From Betaproteobacteria bacterium (lineage in GTDB: Bacteria; Acidobacteriota; Terriglobia; Acidiferrales; UBA7541), in NCBI GenBank assembly GCA_903970165.1, contig CAJCHZ010000055.1, forward strand, positions 1 through 64,000: a stretch of 64,000 bases of DNA, written 5' to 3'. The position numbers and the translations under genes are program-made. Below, one piece after another: positions 27,434 through 36,624 of the stretch; within the stretch, counting starts at the first letter, position 1, and each line of letters starts with the position of its first letter. The notes below the pieces were generated by a model, which was not told the DNA's origin, made no database searches, and worked only from the letters and a program-made list of their open reading frames with translations.

Positions 27434-28887
27434 GGCGGCGGAGGCTGCTTTTTCAGCTGCTCGACGTCCCGCTGTTCGATCTGCTGCATCATGGCTTTGC
27501 GCCGGAACAAGTATTTTTCGAGCTGCGAAGTAATCTGCCGCGGCACAACCGTGAACTGATTCCGAGCCATTTCCGAAAACGAAATGGGGCCGCGCGCGGG
27601 GATAAGGTGAGAGCCCCACTGAAGCATCAGGCCAACGTTCCAGAAAACGAAGCATGCCAGGAAAATGCAGGCGGCTGCAAGCGCAACGCGGCGCGCCTGG
27701 AAAATGCGGGTAAAGCGATCGAGAAAAACCGCCAGCCCAACGACAAAGAGAGCCGTTAGCGAAACAAAAAAACGGCTGCCGTAAGAAGAAATGCCCGCCC
27801 AGTCCGGATAAGCTGCGATGAAATAATAAAATGCCAGCGCGGCGATAAGAAAAGCTCCACCGGCCCTCGGCACGCTTCGCCAGAACGCGAAGAGCCCGAT
27901 GATCGAGAAAAGAAGAATGGGCGTCCAGGAAATCATCCCGTGGTTCGCGGAAAAAAGTACGGCGAGAAGATGCGGCGAGGTCCAATCCCACTGGCTGATG
28001 GGAATATAGCCGGATTCGAAGATGCTGCCGTAAACGATGCGATGCGCGATGAAAGTTGGCAGCAAGCAAACAAAAAGAGTAATCGCAAAAACGGCATGCC
28101 GCGCGAGGAGTTGCGGGACCGTAGGAGTATCGGGCGTCGCGCGGCGAAAGGCCGCTGCGTATTCGCGCAAAGCCTCCAGCGGCAGAATCACGAACAGCAT
28201 CGCGTTCGCGTAATACACTTCCAGCATTAATCCGGCAAGTGCGCCTAAAACCATCCATTGCGCGAGCGTGCGCGAGTCGCGCGTGGCGTGCCAATACCAC
28301 AGAAAAAGAGCGACGACGAAAGCGGACGGCGCGTGCGACCACGAAGGATTGAAGTACATATAAACAGGAAGCGAACTCGCCCACCATATCGCGAGCGTCG
28401 CGAGCAATGCCCAGCTTTCGTCCACATATTTGCGCGCAAGGCAGAACGAAAGGAGCAATCCGAGGAAACCGTAGATGGCCGTAGCCAGAGCCATGGCGAT
28501 GCGATAAGGCGTGGAAAAACCGTCCGCCGCCACCGTGGAGCCGAAAGAGCGCGCCAGGAGAACGCCTGCGTGGGCAACCACGAGGAATGGAGTCCAGAGG
28601 ATTGCGGGGCCCACGGTGAAATGATTTTCTATGTGGCCGGTGCGCGTGCGGAATTCGGGGCGAGGCTGGCCGTTTTCGTCGAGACGATTTTCGCGGAAGC
28701 TTTCGTTAGCGTGCTGATAATCGTGCGTGAAATCGAGGCTGTGCTCGATGAGAGGGGCACGCGCGTACGCGTAATAACCGACGCCATCTCCGCGCACCCA
28801 GGGGTTCAGGACCGGAAGAGAGAGCAGAAAGAGCACACAGAGAACAAGTTCCGCTTTGCGCGGGCCTGGCTGAGGTGAAGAGGTCAA
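27430..28887 (-). CDS. Multi-pass membrane protein, glycosyltransferase-like (TTG start)
   Basis: 485 residues with about ten to twelve membrane segments. An early loop after the first helix carries acidic residues (NPWVRGDGVGYYAYARAPLI and LDFTHDYQHANESF), and later GYIPISQWDW and AYPDWAGISSYGSRFFVSL are found. The layout resembles lipid-sugar-dependent GT-C or PMT-like proteins of bacterial glycan loci, but I do not recognise a definite family. The C-terminal 60 residues are soluble and basic, ending in prolines. TTG 28887 has GGAG upstream. It may glycosylate an undecaprenyl-linked or exported product. Confidence 0.72.
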   Translation of the reverse strand: MTSSPQPGPRKAELVLCVLFLLSLPVLNPWVRGDGVGYYAYARAPLIEHSLDFTHDYQHANESFRENRLDENGQPRPEFRTRTGHIENHFTVGPAILWTPFLVVAHAGVLLARSFGSTVAADGFSTPYRIAMALATAIYGFLGLLLSFCLARKYVDESWALLATLAIWWASSLPVYMYFNPSWSHAPSAFVVALFLWYWHATRDSRTLAQWMVLGALAGLMLEVYYANAMLFVILPLEALREYAAAFRRATPDTPTVPQLLARHAVFAITLFVCLLPTFIAHRIVYGSIFESGYIPISQWDWTSPHLLAVLFSANHGMISWTPILLFSIIGLFAFWRSVPRAGGAFLIAALAFYYFIAAYPDWAGISSYGSRFFVSLTALFVVGLAVFLDRFTRIFQARRVALAAACIFLACFVFWNVGLMLQWGSHLIPARGPISFSEMARNQFTVVPRQITSQLEKYLFRRKAMMQQIEQRDVEQLKKQPPPP

Positions 28888-29183
28888 ACTTTACGGCTCC
28901 ATGAAACGAACGCCGGCGACACGAGCCGGACGTTCCCCCAAAGTTCACGGCAAGAATCTGAAATCCGTAGATGCCCCGGGACCTAGACGATGTTGCTTCG
29001 AGTAAACATCCCGTTCGCGTTGCAAGCATTATCTCTTTTTCAATTGGCTTTGTCTTGCGCAGAGTCGAGATTCGAAAGCGGAGCGGCCGATTCCGACGAG
29101 TTTCAGTTTCCGACCGCGAGCCGGAGACGACTCTTGTATACTTCGCGCTACATTTTTGCGGGTTTTTAGCGGAGGGACGAACA
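28888..29183. promoter_or_regulatory. Divergent promoter region between membrane protein and amidase genes
   Basis: 296 bases between two diverging genes. For the amidase, TATACT (29137-29142) preceded by TG looks like a -10 element; no good -35 stands at 17 bases. The ribosome site GGAGG is at 29171-29175. The open frame reaching back to 28971 is an artefact. Nothing else is seen. Confidence 0.4.
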
Positions 29184-30698
29184 ATGGCTGTACAGCAACC
29201 AACACCGGAGCAAGTGCGCGCGGCGGGCGCAGAGATGGGACTCTCACTTACGGATGCGGACGTGCACTCTTTTATTGGGCTGATGAAGGGCTGTGTGGAC
29301 GCGTACGGCGTAGTGGACGCGATGCCGGACCATCTGCCGGAGGTGAAATATGCGCGTACGCCAGGGAGATTCCCATCGGCGGAGGAAAACAAGCACAACG
29401 CGTGGTATGTGAAAACGTCGATCAAAGGCGCGGAAAGCGGGCCGCTGAAGGGGAAGAGAATCGGGGTCAAGGACAACATCATGGTCGCGGGCGTGCCGAT
29501 GATGAACGGGAACGCGGTGCTGGAGGGATACGTTCCGGAAATTGATGCGACGGTTGTGACGCGATTGCTGGATGCGGGCGCGGAGATTGTGGGGAAGACG
29601 CATTGCGAGTCGTTCTGTCTTTCTGGGAGCAGTTTTACGGGTGCGAAAGGGCCGGTGCACAATCCTTACAAGATGGGCTATTCCGCGGGAGGGTCATCGT
29701 CGGGATCGGCGGTGGTTGTGGCGATAGGCGAAGCGGATATGGCCTTGGGCGGGGACCAGGGCGGATCGATTCGAATGCCAGCGGGGTGGTGCGGAATCTA
29801 CGGGATGAAGGCAACGCACGGGCTTGTGCCATACACGGGGATTATGCCGATTGAGATTTATGTGGACCATACCGGGCCCATGACAGCGACGGTTGCTGAC
29901 AATGCACTGATGCTGGAAGTGATCGCAGGTGCGGATGGATATGACCCGCGGCAGTATTCACCGAAGGTGGCTAAGTATACGGAGGCGCTCGGGAAGGGCA
30001 TCGAGGGAATGAAGATTGCGCTGGTGAAAGAAGGATTTGGGAGGCCGGAATCCGAAAAAGCCGTGGATGAAAAAGTGCGGCAGGGCGCGCAGATGTTTCA
30101 GAAGCTTGGGGCGACGGTAGAGGAGGTTTCGATACCGCTGCATTTGGCGGGAGCGGCGCTATGGACGCCGATCGGCGTGGAGGGACTTACGCAGACGATG
30201 ATGTTTGGCGACGGGTACGGGCTTTCGCGGCAAGATCTTTTTGTAACGAGCCTGATTGACAAATTGCACGGGTGGAGGCTGCGCGGAAATGAAATGTCCG
30301 AGACGACAAAAGTGTGGACGATGTTTGGCGCATACGTGAAGAAGTATCACGGGACGCATTATTACGGGAAAGCAGTGAATTTGAGCCGGCGGCTGAGAGA
30401 AGCATACGACTTAGTGCTCAACCAGTACGATTTGCTGCTGATGCCGACGCTGCCGATGAAGGCACAACCGATGCCCCCGGCCGATGCTTCGCGGGAATTG
30501 TATTTTCAACGCGCAACCGAAATGATCGGCAACACCTGCCCCTTTGACATCACGCATCATCCGGCGATGAGCGTACCCTGCGGGATGATCGACGGACTGC
30601 CAACCGGGCTGATGCTCATCGCCAAACACTGGGACGAATCGACGATTTACAGAGCGGCACACGCTTTTGAGCAATCTGGTAATTGGAAACAAATGTAA
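29184..30698 (+). CDS. Amidase signature family hydrolase
   Basis: 504 residues. Hydrolyses amides through the Ser-cisSer-Lys triad: Lys in GKRIGVKDNIMVAGVPM, the Gly/Ser-rich MGYSAGGSSSGSAVVVA, and GGDQGGSIRMPAGWCGIYGM with the nucleophile Ser. The N-terminal helical part (EQVRAAGAEMGLSLTDADVH) and SYD/YGVVDAMPD segment resemble the stereoselective amidases of nitrile-degrading actinobacteria rather than GatA, and no gatB/C is nearby. ATG 29184 has GGAGGG at 8 bases. It is the only + strand gene between 5.8 and 53.8 kb. Substrate unknown. Confidence 0.92.
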   Translation: MAVQQPTPEQVRAAGAEMGLSLTDADVHSFIGLMKGCVDAYGVVDAMPDHLPEVKYARTPGRFPSAEENKHNAWYVKTSIKGAESGPLKGKRIGVKDNIMVAGVPMMNGNAVLEGYVPEIDATVVTRLLDAGAEIVGKTHCESFCLSGSSFTGAKGPVHNPYKMGYSAGGSSSGSAVVVAIGEADMALGGDQGGSIRMPAGWCGIYGMKATHGLVPYTGIMPIEIYVDHTGPMTATVADNALMLEVIAGADGYDPRQYSPKVAKYTEALGKGIEGMKIALVKEGFGRPESEKAVDEKVRQGAQMFQKLGATVEEVSIPLHLAGAALWTPIGVEGLTQTMMFGDGYGLSRQDLFVTSLIDKLHGWRLRGNEMSETTKVWTMFGAYVKKYHGTHYYGKAVNLSRRLREAYDLVLNQYDLLLMPTLPMKAQPMPPADASRELYFQRATEMIGNTCPFDITHHPAMSVPCGMIDGLPTGLMLIAKHWDESTIYRAAHAFEQSGNWKQM

Positions 30699-30760
30699 GA
30701 GGCAAGTTTCCGCGCCGGCGATTCGTGGAGAGGGTGCCGGGGTATTCTTGCCGAGGAAAT

Positions 30761-33412
30761 TCATTCCTCGCGCAGCAGCCTGGCGGGATCGATGGATAGC
30801 GCGCGTTGCGCGGGAATCCACGTCGCCAACACTCCGATCGAAGCCATGGCCAGGACGACGCCAGCCAAGACGAGAGGATCGCGAGGGGTGGCCTGGTAAA
30901 CCATGGCCGCCAAGAGACGGCTCGCCAGAATGCCGAGCAGCAATCCCGCAGTCGAAGCAAACGCCAGCAGCTTGATCGCCCGACCCAAAGCGGCTTGCAG
31001 CACTTCGTTGCGGCGCGCGCCGAGCGCGACGCGAATCCCCAATTCGCGCAACCGTTTGCTGACGGAGTACGCGGCCATTCCAAAAATTCCAGTCATGGAG
31101 AGGATAGCGCCGAGCGCGCCAAGCACTCCCAGTGCCACGGTGGCCAGACGCGAACCGAACAGCACGCGATTCAAAGCATCGGGCCATGTTTGGATAAAAA
31201 CCGGCATGCCCACATCCAAGTCTTGCAGCCGGCTCCGGACAGCCGCGGCCAGCCGCTGGGGATCGCTTTTCGATCGCAGCATTAGGGAGCTGGCGCTCGT
31301 CGGCGCTTGCAGAATCGGCAAAAACATCACCGACTGGGAATCGTCCGCGAGACTCTTGTATTTACCGTCTTTGGCGATGCCCACTATTTGAAGGCGCGTT
31401 CCATTCGAGACCTTAAAGTACCGTCCGAGCGCCTTCGCGGACGAGCCAAACACCTCGCGCGCGAACACCTGGTTGATCACGGCCACGAGCGGCGCGTTTT
31501 TGTCGTCATGCGGTGTGAAGATTCTCCCGGCCAGGACCGGCATCTCGGCCACAGCAAAAAATTCGGGCGAGATTTGGAATTGCAACGGCGAAGCCGCCAC
31601 GGTCGAAGGCCGCAGATCGGATGTTTCGTCGGTATAAACGGATGTCATCGACAGGCGGCCGCAACTCGATAACGGCGCACAATTTGTCAGGGCGACCGAA
31701 GCCACACCGGGAATCGTTCGCATCGCCTCGAGCATGCGCTTCTGCATGGCGGGCACGGCTTCGCCCTCGTAGCCCGCCATGTCCAAGTCGGTGTCGGCGA
31801 GCAGCACGTTCTCCGGTTCAAAACCGAAATCGCTGTGCAGCGAACGTAGCAACCCACGCACGGCCACGAGCGAAGAGGTGACCAGCACGGCACAGATGGC
31901 AATTTGCACCGCCAGGAGAATTTCTCGCAAGGTAATGCGGCGCCCGAGTTTTGCCAGCGAGCCGGACTTGATGATGTCGTAGGGATCGGAGCGCATGACC
32001 TGCCGGACAGGCACGGCCCCGAAGAGGATGCCGCTGATAAACGCGAGCAGCGCCGCAACGGCATAGACGTTTGCGTCCGGGTTCAGAGGCACGTTGGTGG
32101 GAAATTGCGGGAAGGGATTCCACGCGCTGAGCCGACGCAAGAGCATCGCACCGCCGAAAATTCCAACGGCGCCTCCGGCTAGCGAAAGCAGGAGCGCTTC
32201 GGTGAAGAGCTGCCGCAAAATGCGCACGCGGCTGGAGCCCAGGGCGAGCCGTACGGCAATTTCCCGGGAGCGATCGGCGGCGCGCACAGCAAACAGGCTA
32301 CCCAAGTTGGCGCACGCAGCCAGCAGAATCAGGCCCGCGAGGAGCATCAATGCTGCAACGAATGCACGGAGCGGCCGCTCGAACGTTTCGCCATAGAGAC
32401 CTGCGCGAGAGAGCGATACGTTCATTTTGCCGTTTTCTTTGGGATAGGTCGTTTGCAGATAATCGCCAATGGAGTTGAGGTCCGCGGCGGCCTGCGCGGT
32501 CGTCACGCCGGGCTTGAGATGGCCGATGGTCTCGAAAATCCAACGCCCCGCGCGCGTGTTCAGCGTATCGGCATCTTCGAGGCTCACGATGGGCACAAAG
32601 AAATCCGGCGAGAGCAGCAAAAATGTTCCTTGAAACTGCGGCGGAGCTACGCCGACGATGGTGAAGGGACGCTTGTTTATTTCCACCATGCGTCCGACGG
32701 CACCAGGGTCATCTTGAAAATGGCTATGCCAGTATCCGTAGCTGAGCACGATGTAGGGGGCGCTATGCGCACCCTGTTCGTCGGCGGCATGAAAGAAGCG
32801 GCCAATGCGCGGCTGAATTTTCAGGATGTCGAAGTAGTTTCCGGTGACTTCATAGAGCCACACCCGGGTAGGATTTTTGCCGGTGTCCAATCCCACGCGG
32901 GTCATGTGATATGCGGCTAAACCCTCGAAGCAGCGGTTGCGGTCGCGAAAATCCAAATAGTTTGGATAAGACTGCGCGCCCTTGACGCCTTCGCCAAACT
33001 GAAGTCCGTAGAGGCTCTGCGGTTCGGGGACGTTCAGCGGCCGGAGCAGAGTAGCGTTCAGCGCGCTGAAGACCACGGCGTTTGCGCCGATGGCGGCGGC
33101 CAGCGTCATGACGGCAACGGCGGTAAAGCCGGGAGATTTGCGCAACAGGCGCAGAGCATGGCGCACATCCCGGAAAACCGATTCCAGAAGAGTTCCACCC
33201 GCTGCTTCGCGGGATTCTTCTTTGTAGCGGACATGTCCGCCGAATTCAATGCGCGCTTGGCGCTCGGCCTCGGCACGAGGAAGGCCGATACGTTCGAGGT
33301 CATCCGCACGGTGCTGGACGTGCAAGCGAAGCTCTTCTTCCATCTCCGCGTCCATCCGCGAGCGCCCGAACAAAATAGAGATGCGGAAGCGGAGCGAGTC
33401 GAGGAATTTCAT
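30761..33412 (-). CDS. ADOP-type orphan ABC permease (MacB/FtsX-like), copy 1
   Basis: 883 residues. An N-terminal soluble prefix (about 1-75: EEELRLHVQHRADDLERIGL, ARIEFGG) is typical of acidobacterial duplicated orphan permeases. Two repeats follow, each with a membrane helix (TPGF-like KSPGFTAVAVMTLAAAIGAN), a large extracytoplasmic MacB-PCD domain and three C-terminal helices ending PARRALSID-like (WIPAQRALSIDPARLLREE). No ATPase gene is adjacent. The start overlaps the padR stop (ATGA), so it is co-translated with its likely repressor. Proposed role: envelope stress or export with an unknown ATPase partner. Confidence 0.93.
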   Translation of the reverse strand: MKFLDSLRFRISILFGRSRMDAEMEEELRLHVQHRADDLERIGLPRAEAERQARIEFGGHVRYKEESREAAGGTLLESVFRDVRHALRLLRKSPGFTAVAVMTLAAAIGANAVVFSALNATLLRPLNVPEPQSLYGLQFGEGVKGAQSYPNYLDFRDRNRCFEGLAAYHMTRVGLDTGKNPTRVWLYEVTGNYFDILKIQPRIGRFFHAADEQGAHSAPYIVLSYGYWHSHFQDDPGAVGRMVEINKRPFTIVGVAPPQFQGTFLLLSPDFFVPIVSLEDADTLNTRAGRWIFETIGHLKPGVTTAQAAADLNSIGDYLQTTYPKENGKMNVSLSRAGLYGETFERPLRAFVAALMLLAGLILLAACANLGSLFAVRAADRSREIAVRLALGSSRVRILRQLFTEALLLSLAGGAVGIFGGAMLLRRLSAWNPFPQFPTNVPLNPDANVYAVAALLAFISGILFGAVPVRQVMRSDPYDIIKSGSLAKLGRRITLREILLAVQIAICAVLVTSSLVAVRGLLRSLHSDFGFEPENVLLADTDLDMAGYEGEAVPAMQKRMLEAMRTIPGVASVALTNCAPLSSCGRLSMTSVYTDETSDLRPSTVAASPLQFQISPEFFAVAEMPVLAGRIFTPHDDKNAPLVAVINQVFAREVFGSSAKALGRYFKVSNGTRLQIVGIAKDGKYKSLADDSQSVMFLPILQAPTSASSLMLRSKSDPQRLAAAVRSRLQDLDVGMPVFIQTWPDALNRVLFGSRLATVALGVLGALGAILSMTGIFGMAAYSVSKRLRELGIRVALGARRNEVLQAALGRAIKLLAFASTAGLLLGILASRLLAAMVYQATPRDPLVLAGVVLAMASIGVLATWIPAQRALSIDPARLLREE

Positions 33413-33750
33413 ACTTCCTCCGGCTGCGTGCCGAGAGCGGCAGCGATGGCGCTCACCAGGCGATTCCAGTTGTCGGTTTCCTGGCGCAAACGCTTGCGGC
33501 CGGCGGCGGTAAGTTCGTAAAACTTGGCGCGGCGATTGTTGTCGGACGTGCCCCAGCTGGCTTTGAGCAGGCCCTGGCGCACGAGGCGGAACAGACCGGG
33601 ATAGAGCGCGCCCTGTTCGATCAGGAGGGCATCGCCGGAAATTTGTCCGATGCGCAGAAGAATGCCGTAACCATGCAGCGGGCCGAGGGAGACGGCGCGC
33701 AAGATGAGGAGATCGAGAGTGCCGGGAAGGAGCTGCGCTTGCTCGGACAA
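33409..33750 (-). CDS. PadR family transcriptional regulator (TTG start)
   Basis: 113 residues. Winged helix: LLPGTLDLLILRAVSLGPLHGYGILLRI, QGALYPGLFRLVRQGLLKASWG, RRAKFYELTAAGRKRLRQE, then a C-terminal dimerisation helix. PadR proteins repress their own operon and adjacent genes until a ligand binds. TTG 33750 is set by a perfect AGGAGGG five bases upstream. This ribosome site is itself one arm of an inverted repeat (33757-33775), the likely operator. It is coupled to the ADOP permease by a 4-base overlap. Confidence 0.94.
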   Translation of the reverse strand: MSEQAQLLPGTLDLLILRAVSLGPLHGYGILLRIGQISGDALLIEQGALYPGLFRLVRQGLLKASWGTSDNNRRAKFYELTAAGRKRLRQETDNWNRLVSAIAAALGTQPEEV

Positions 33751-33756
33751 CGAACC

Positions 33757-33775
33757 CTCCTAAGATAGTTAGGAG
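33757..33775 (-). promoter_or_regulatory. Candidate PadR operator over the padR ribosome site
   Basis: Perfect 7-bp inverted repeat CTCCTAA-CTATC-TTAGGAG (- strand reading). Its proximal arm contains the AGGAG of the padR ribosome site. A further half-site (CTCCTAA on the + strand) lies at 33789-33795. Autoregulation by PadR is inferred. Confidence 0.55.
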
Positions 33776-33834
33776 ACTAGCGGAAACACTCCTAAGCTGT
33801 CAAGGGGAGAACGCGCAGAAGCCTCGGCGTCGCG

Positions 33835-36402
33835 TTATTCGTAGCGGAGAGCTTTCATGGGGTCGAGGCGGCTGGCGCGCCAAGCTGGAATGTAGCCTGC
33901 GGCAGCGGCTACGGAGGCTAGCGCGATGGTGGCGATGGCCAGCGTCGACGGATCGTGCGGGGAGAGGCCGAAAAGCTGGCTCTGCACGAGCCTGGTGAGA
34001 GCGAGCGAGGCCGGGACGCCCGCAGCTACGCCAATGGCGATGAGGATGAGGACTTCGCGCATGACCATCCAGATTACGTTGCCTTGGGCGGCGCCGAGGG
34101 CCATGCGAATGCCAACTTCACGGGTGCGCTGCGCGACGGTGTAGGCCATGACGCCGTAGAGACCGATGACGGCGAGCAATGTGGCGAGAAAGCCGAAAAC
34201 GGCGGACAGGCTGGCTATCATGCGTTCGCTGGCGAGGGAATTGCTGATCTGGGCTTCGGTTGTACGCAAATTGGAAACAGGAATGTTGGGATCAAGGTCG
34301 CGAAGCTTGGAACGGATGGAGGACATGAGCAGGGTTGGATCGGCAGTGGTGCGGACGTAAATGACCATACCGCCGAGGAAACGGTCGGACATATATGGCA
34401 GATAGGCCTGCGCGGGAATTTCGTCGCGAAGATTTGTGTACTTGATGTCCTTAACGACGCCGATGATTTCCATATCGGTGGGAGTGCCCGGGTCTGAGCC
34501 GAAACCGATGTGCATGCCGACAGGATCGCGTCCGGGGAAATATTTTTTTGCGAACGTTTCATTGATCATTGCAGTGGCAGGCACCCAGCCCATGTCGCCT
34601 TGCTCTTCGGGGTTGTGCTTGACCTCGCCGGTATCGGAGGGCCGAAAATCGCGGCCGCGGACGATGGGAACGCCGAGGGTGGCGAAATAGTTGGGGCTTA
34701 TCGCATTCATATAAGGTTCAGGGTGGGCATCGGGAGTAGGAGGAGTGAAGCCTTCGACGGTCATGCTGCTGTCCCACTCGTTGTCTTCAAGAATTCGCAT
34801 GGAAGCGAGGCCGGTGGATTGCACGCCGGGAAGGGAAGAAAGGGCGTCCAGTAGCTGGGGGTAAAAAGCCTTCAGGCGCGGGACATTGTATCCGCTGTAG
34901 GAAGGATCGATCTCAAATGCGACCAAATTTTGCGGGGCGAAGCCCGGGCCGAGGTTGCGAAGGTTGCCAAGACTTTTGGTGAAAAGACCTGCTCCGATGA
35001 GCAAGAGGAGAGAAAGCGTGACCTGGGCGATGACAAGCGATTTGCGCAAAGCGCCGTGGCCGCCACCGACGACAGCTGCGGCTTCGTCTTTGAGTGTGCT
35101 GGCAACGTTCGGCTTTGTGGTTTGCAGCGCGGGCATGAGGCCGAAGAGGGCGCCGGTGAAGACAGTAACGGCGAGAGTAAAGAGAAGAATGCGGAGATCC
35201 GGCGCGGTTGAAATTTTGAGGCCGCCGGAATCAGAAGGAAGATAAGCAGCCATTAAGGCCTTATCCGCCCAGTAAGCGAGAGCCAAGCCAGCGAGAGCGC
35301 CGGCGGCAGAGAGAGAAAGGCTTTCGATCAAAAGTTGCGCGATGATGCGCGGACGCGTGGCGCCCATGGCGAGGCGGATGGCGATTTCTTTTTTGCGAGC
35401 GGAGCCGCGAACGAGAAGAAGATTCGCCAGATTGGCGCAAGCGATGAGGAGAACCAGCCCGGTGGTCGCCATGAGAACCCAGAGCGGCGTGGAGAGAGCC
35501 TGTCTCGTATAGGAGCGCCCCTGGGAACCGGGCAGGACGTCTATAGAGCATTTGAGGAATTGCTCGCGGTCGTAGGGCGAGGCGTGTGCGAAGGCCTTTT
35601 CCTTGACCTCCATTTCGAGCATGGAGTGCATGAAGGGCTGCAAAGAAGCCTTGGCTTGTTCGCGCGTGATGCCGGGTTTGAGGCGGCCAAAGGTGTTGAC
35701 CCAACGGTTGCGGCGGTCTTTCAACATGTCGTTGGGATTGCCGACCAACATTTCCTTTTCCATCATGATAGGTACGAAAATCTTGGGGGAGCGGCCGAGT
35801 TCGACGCCATTGAAGCCGGGTTGGAGAACGCCGACAACGGTCATCTTATAGTTGTTGACGATGAGATTCTTGCCGACGACTTCCGGATCGGCGGAAAAAC
35901 GCGACTGCCAATAGGAATGGCTGAGAATGACGTAGGGGTAAGCATCGGGGAGGCGATCGTCTTCGGGAGTGAAAACGCGGCCGAGAATGGGATTGACGCC
36001 AAGCGTGGAGAAATAGGCGCCGGAAACCATTTCCATTTGAACGTGTTCCGACTGGCCGTTGAAGGAGATACTGGCGTCAAACGGAAAGCGGGCAAACATA
36101 TCGGAGAAGACTTCGTTGTGAGCAGCGAAGTCGCGGAACATGGGATGAGAGATGGCATTGCCGCCCCAGTTGCTGCCGTAGTGGCGGCCGCGCATCGTGA
36201 GGAGGACGAGTTCCTGGGGATTTTTGACGGGGAGGAGACGGAGCAGTATCTGGTCGAGGAGAGTGAAGATGGCGGTGTTCGCACCGATGCCGAGGGCCAG
36301 CGTGAGGATGGCGATTGCCGTGAAGCCGGGAGTGCGCCCGAGGGTACGAAGGGCGTATTTTAGATCGCGGAATGCGGTGTCGAGCGAGGCTAAGATATTC
36401 AT
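33835..36402 (-). CDS. ADOP-type orphan ABC permease (MacB/FtsX-like), copy 2
   Basis: 855 residues from ATG 36402 (AAAGG upstream); the frame is open to 36441. It lacks the soluble prefix seen in copy 1 and begins at the first permease helix: LRTLGRTPGFTAIAILTLALGIGANTAIF. Two MacB-like halves follow, with VLLIACANLANLLLVRGSAR and REIAIRLAMGATR in the middle and VMAYTVAQRTREVGIRMALGA near the end, closing WRASRLDPMKALRYE. No cognate ATPase and no own regulator are adjacent. It lies 85 bases downstream of no gene but directly upstream of the padR operator region, in the same direction. Confidence 0.92.
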   Translation of the reverse strand: MNILASLDTAFRDLKYALRTLGRTPGFTAIAILTLALGIGANTAIFTLLDQILLRLLPVKNPQELVLLTMRGRHYGSNWGGNAISHPMFRDFAAHNEVFSDMFARFPFDASISFNGQSEHVQMEMVSGAYFSTLGVNPILGRVFTPEDDRLPDAYPYVILSHSYWQSRFSADPEVVGKNLIVNNYKMTVVGVLQPGFNGVELGRSPKIFVPIMMEKEMLVGNPNDMLKDRRNRWVNTFGRLKPGITREQAKASLQPFMHSMLEMEVKEKAFAHASPYDREQFLKCSIDVLPGSQGRSYTRQALSTPLWVLMATTGLVLLIACANLANLLLVRGSARKKEIAIRLAMGATRPRIIAQLLIESLSLSAAGALAGLALAYWADKALMAAYLPSDSGGLKISTAPDLRILLFTLAVTVFTGALFGLMPALQTTKPNVASTLKDEAAAVVGGGHGALRKSLVIAQVTLSLLLLIGAGLFTKSLGNLRNLGPGFAPQNLVAFEIDPSYSGYNVPRLKAFYPQLLDALSSLPGVQSTGLASMRILEDNEWDSSMTVEGFTPPTPDAHPEPYMNAISPNYFATLGVPIVRGRDFRPSDTGEVKHNPEEQGDMGWVPATAMINETFAKKYFPGRDPVGMHIGFGSDPGTPTDMEIIGVVKDIKYTNLRDEIPAQAYLPYMSDRFLGGMVIYVRTTADPTLLMSSIRSKLRDLDPNIPVSNLRTTEAQISNSLASERMIASLSAVFGFLATLLAVIGLYGVMAYTVAQRTREVGIRMALGAAQGNVIWMVMREVLILIAIGVAAGVPASLALTRLVQSQLFGLSPHDPSTLAIATIALASVAAAAGYIPAWRASRLDPMKALRYE

Positions 36403-36624
36403 TTCACAGACCTTTGCTTGGTAAAAAAATCCCGTCGGCACATAGGAATACGCTTTATGGTTGGAATTGTTCCCGCAAAATCGCTTGGTCTCAGACCACG
36501 GGGCAAATCCTCCGACTTGGTTTCCGACTGGGTTCTAGTAGTGACGAATGCGGCTGGAAAAGGTCTTGTTTACGAGCGACGAAGCTTTTTGAGGGAATCT
36601 TTTTGGACGTTCTGCAGGCCCAGT
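36403..36624. other. Gap between ADOP copy 2 and the ADOP pseudogene
   Basis: 222 bases with no gene. It should contain the promoter of ADOP copy 2 on the - strand; no clear boxes were seen. Confidence 0.3.

Noticed and set aside
35335..36363. 342-codon + strand frame opposite ADOP copy 2, acidic and rich in Gly/Glu/Asp
   Set aside because: Mirror of the permease codon bias; no signal, start site or family pattern.
36403..36624. Mobile element behind the decay of the third ADOP gene
   Set aside because: No transposase, terminal inverted repeats or target duplication could be seen; simple deletion is enough.
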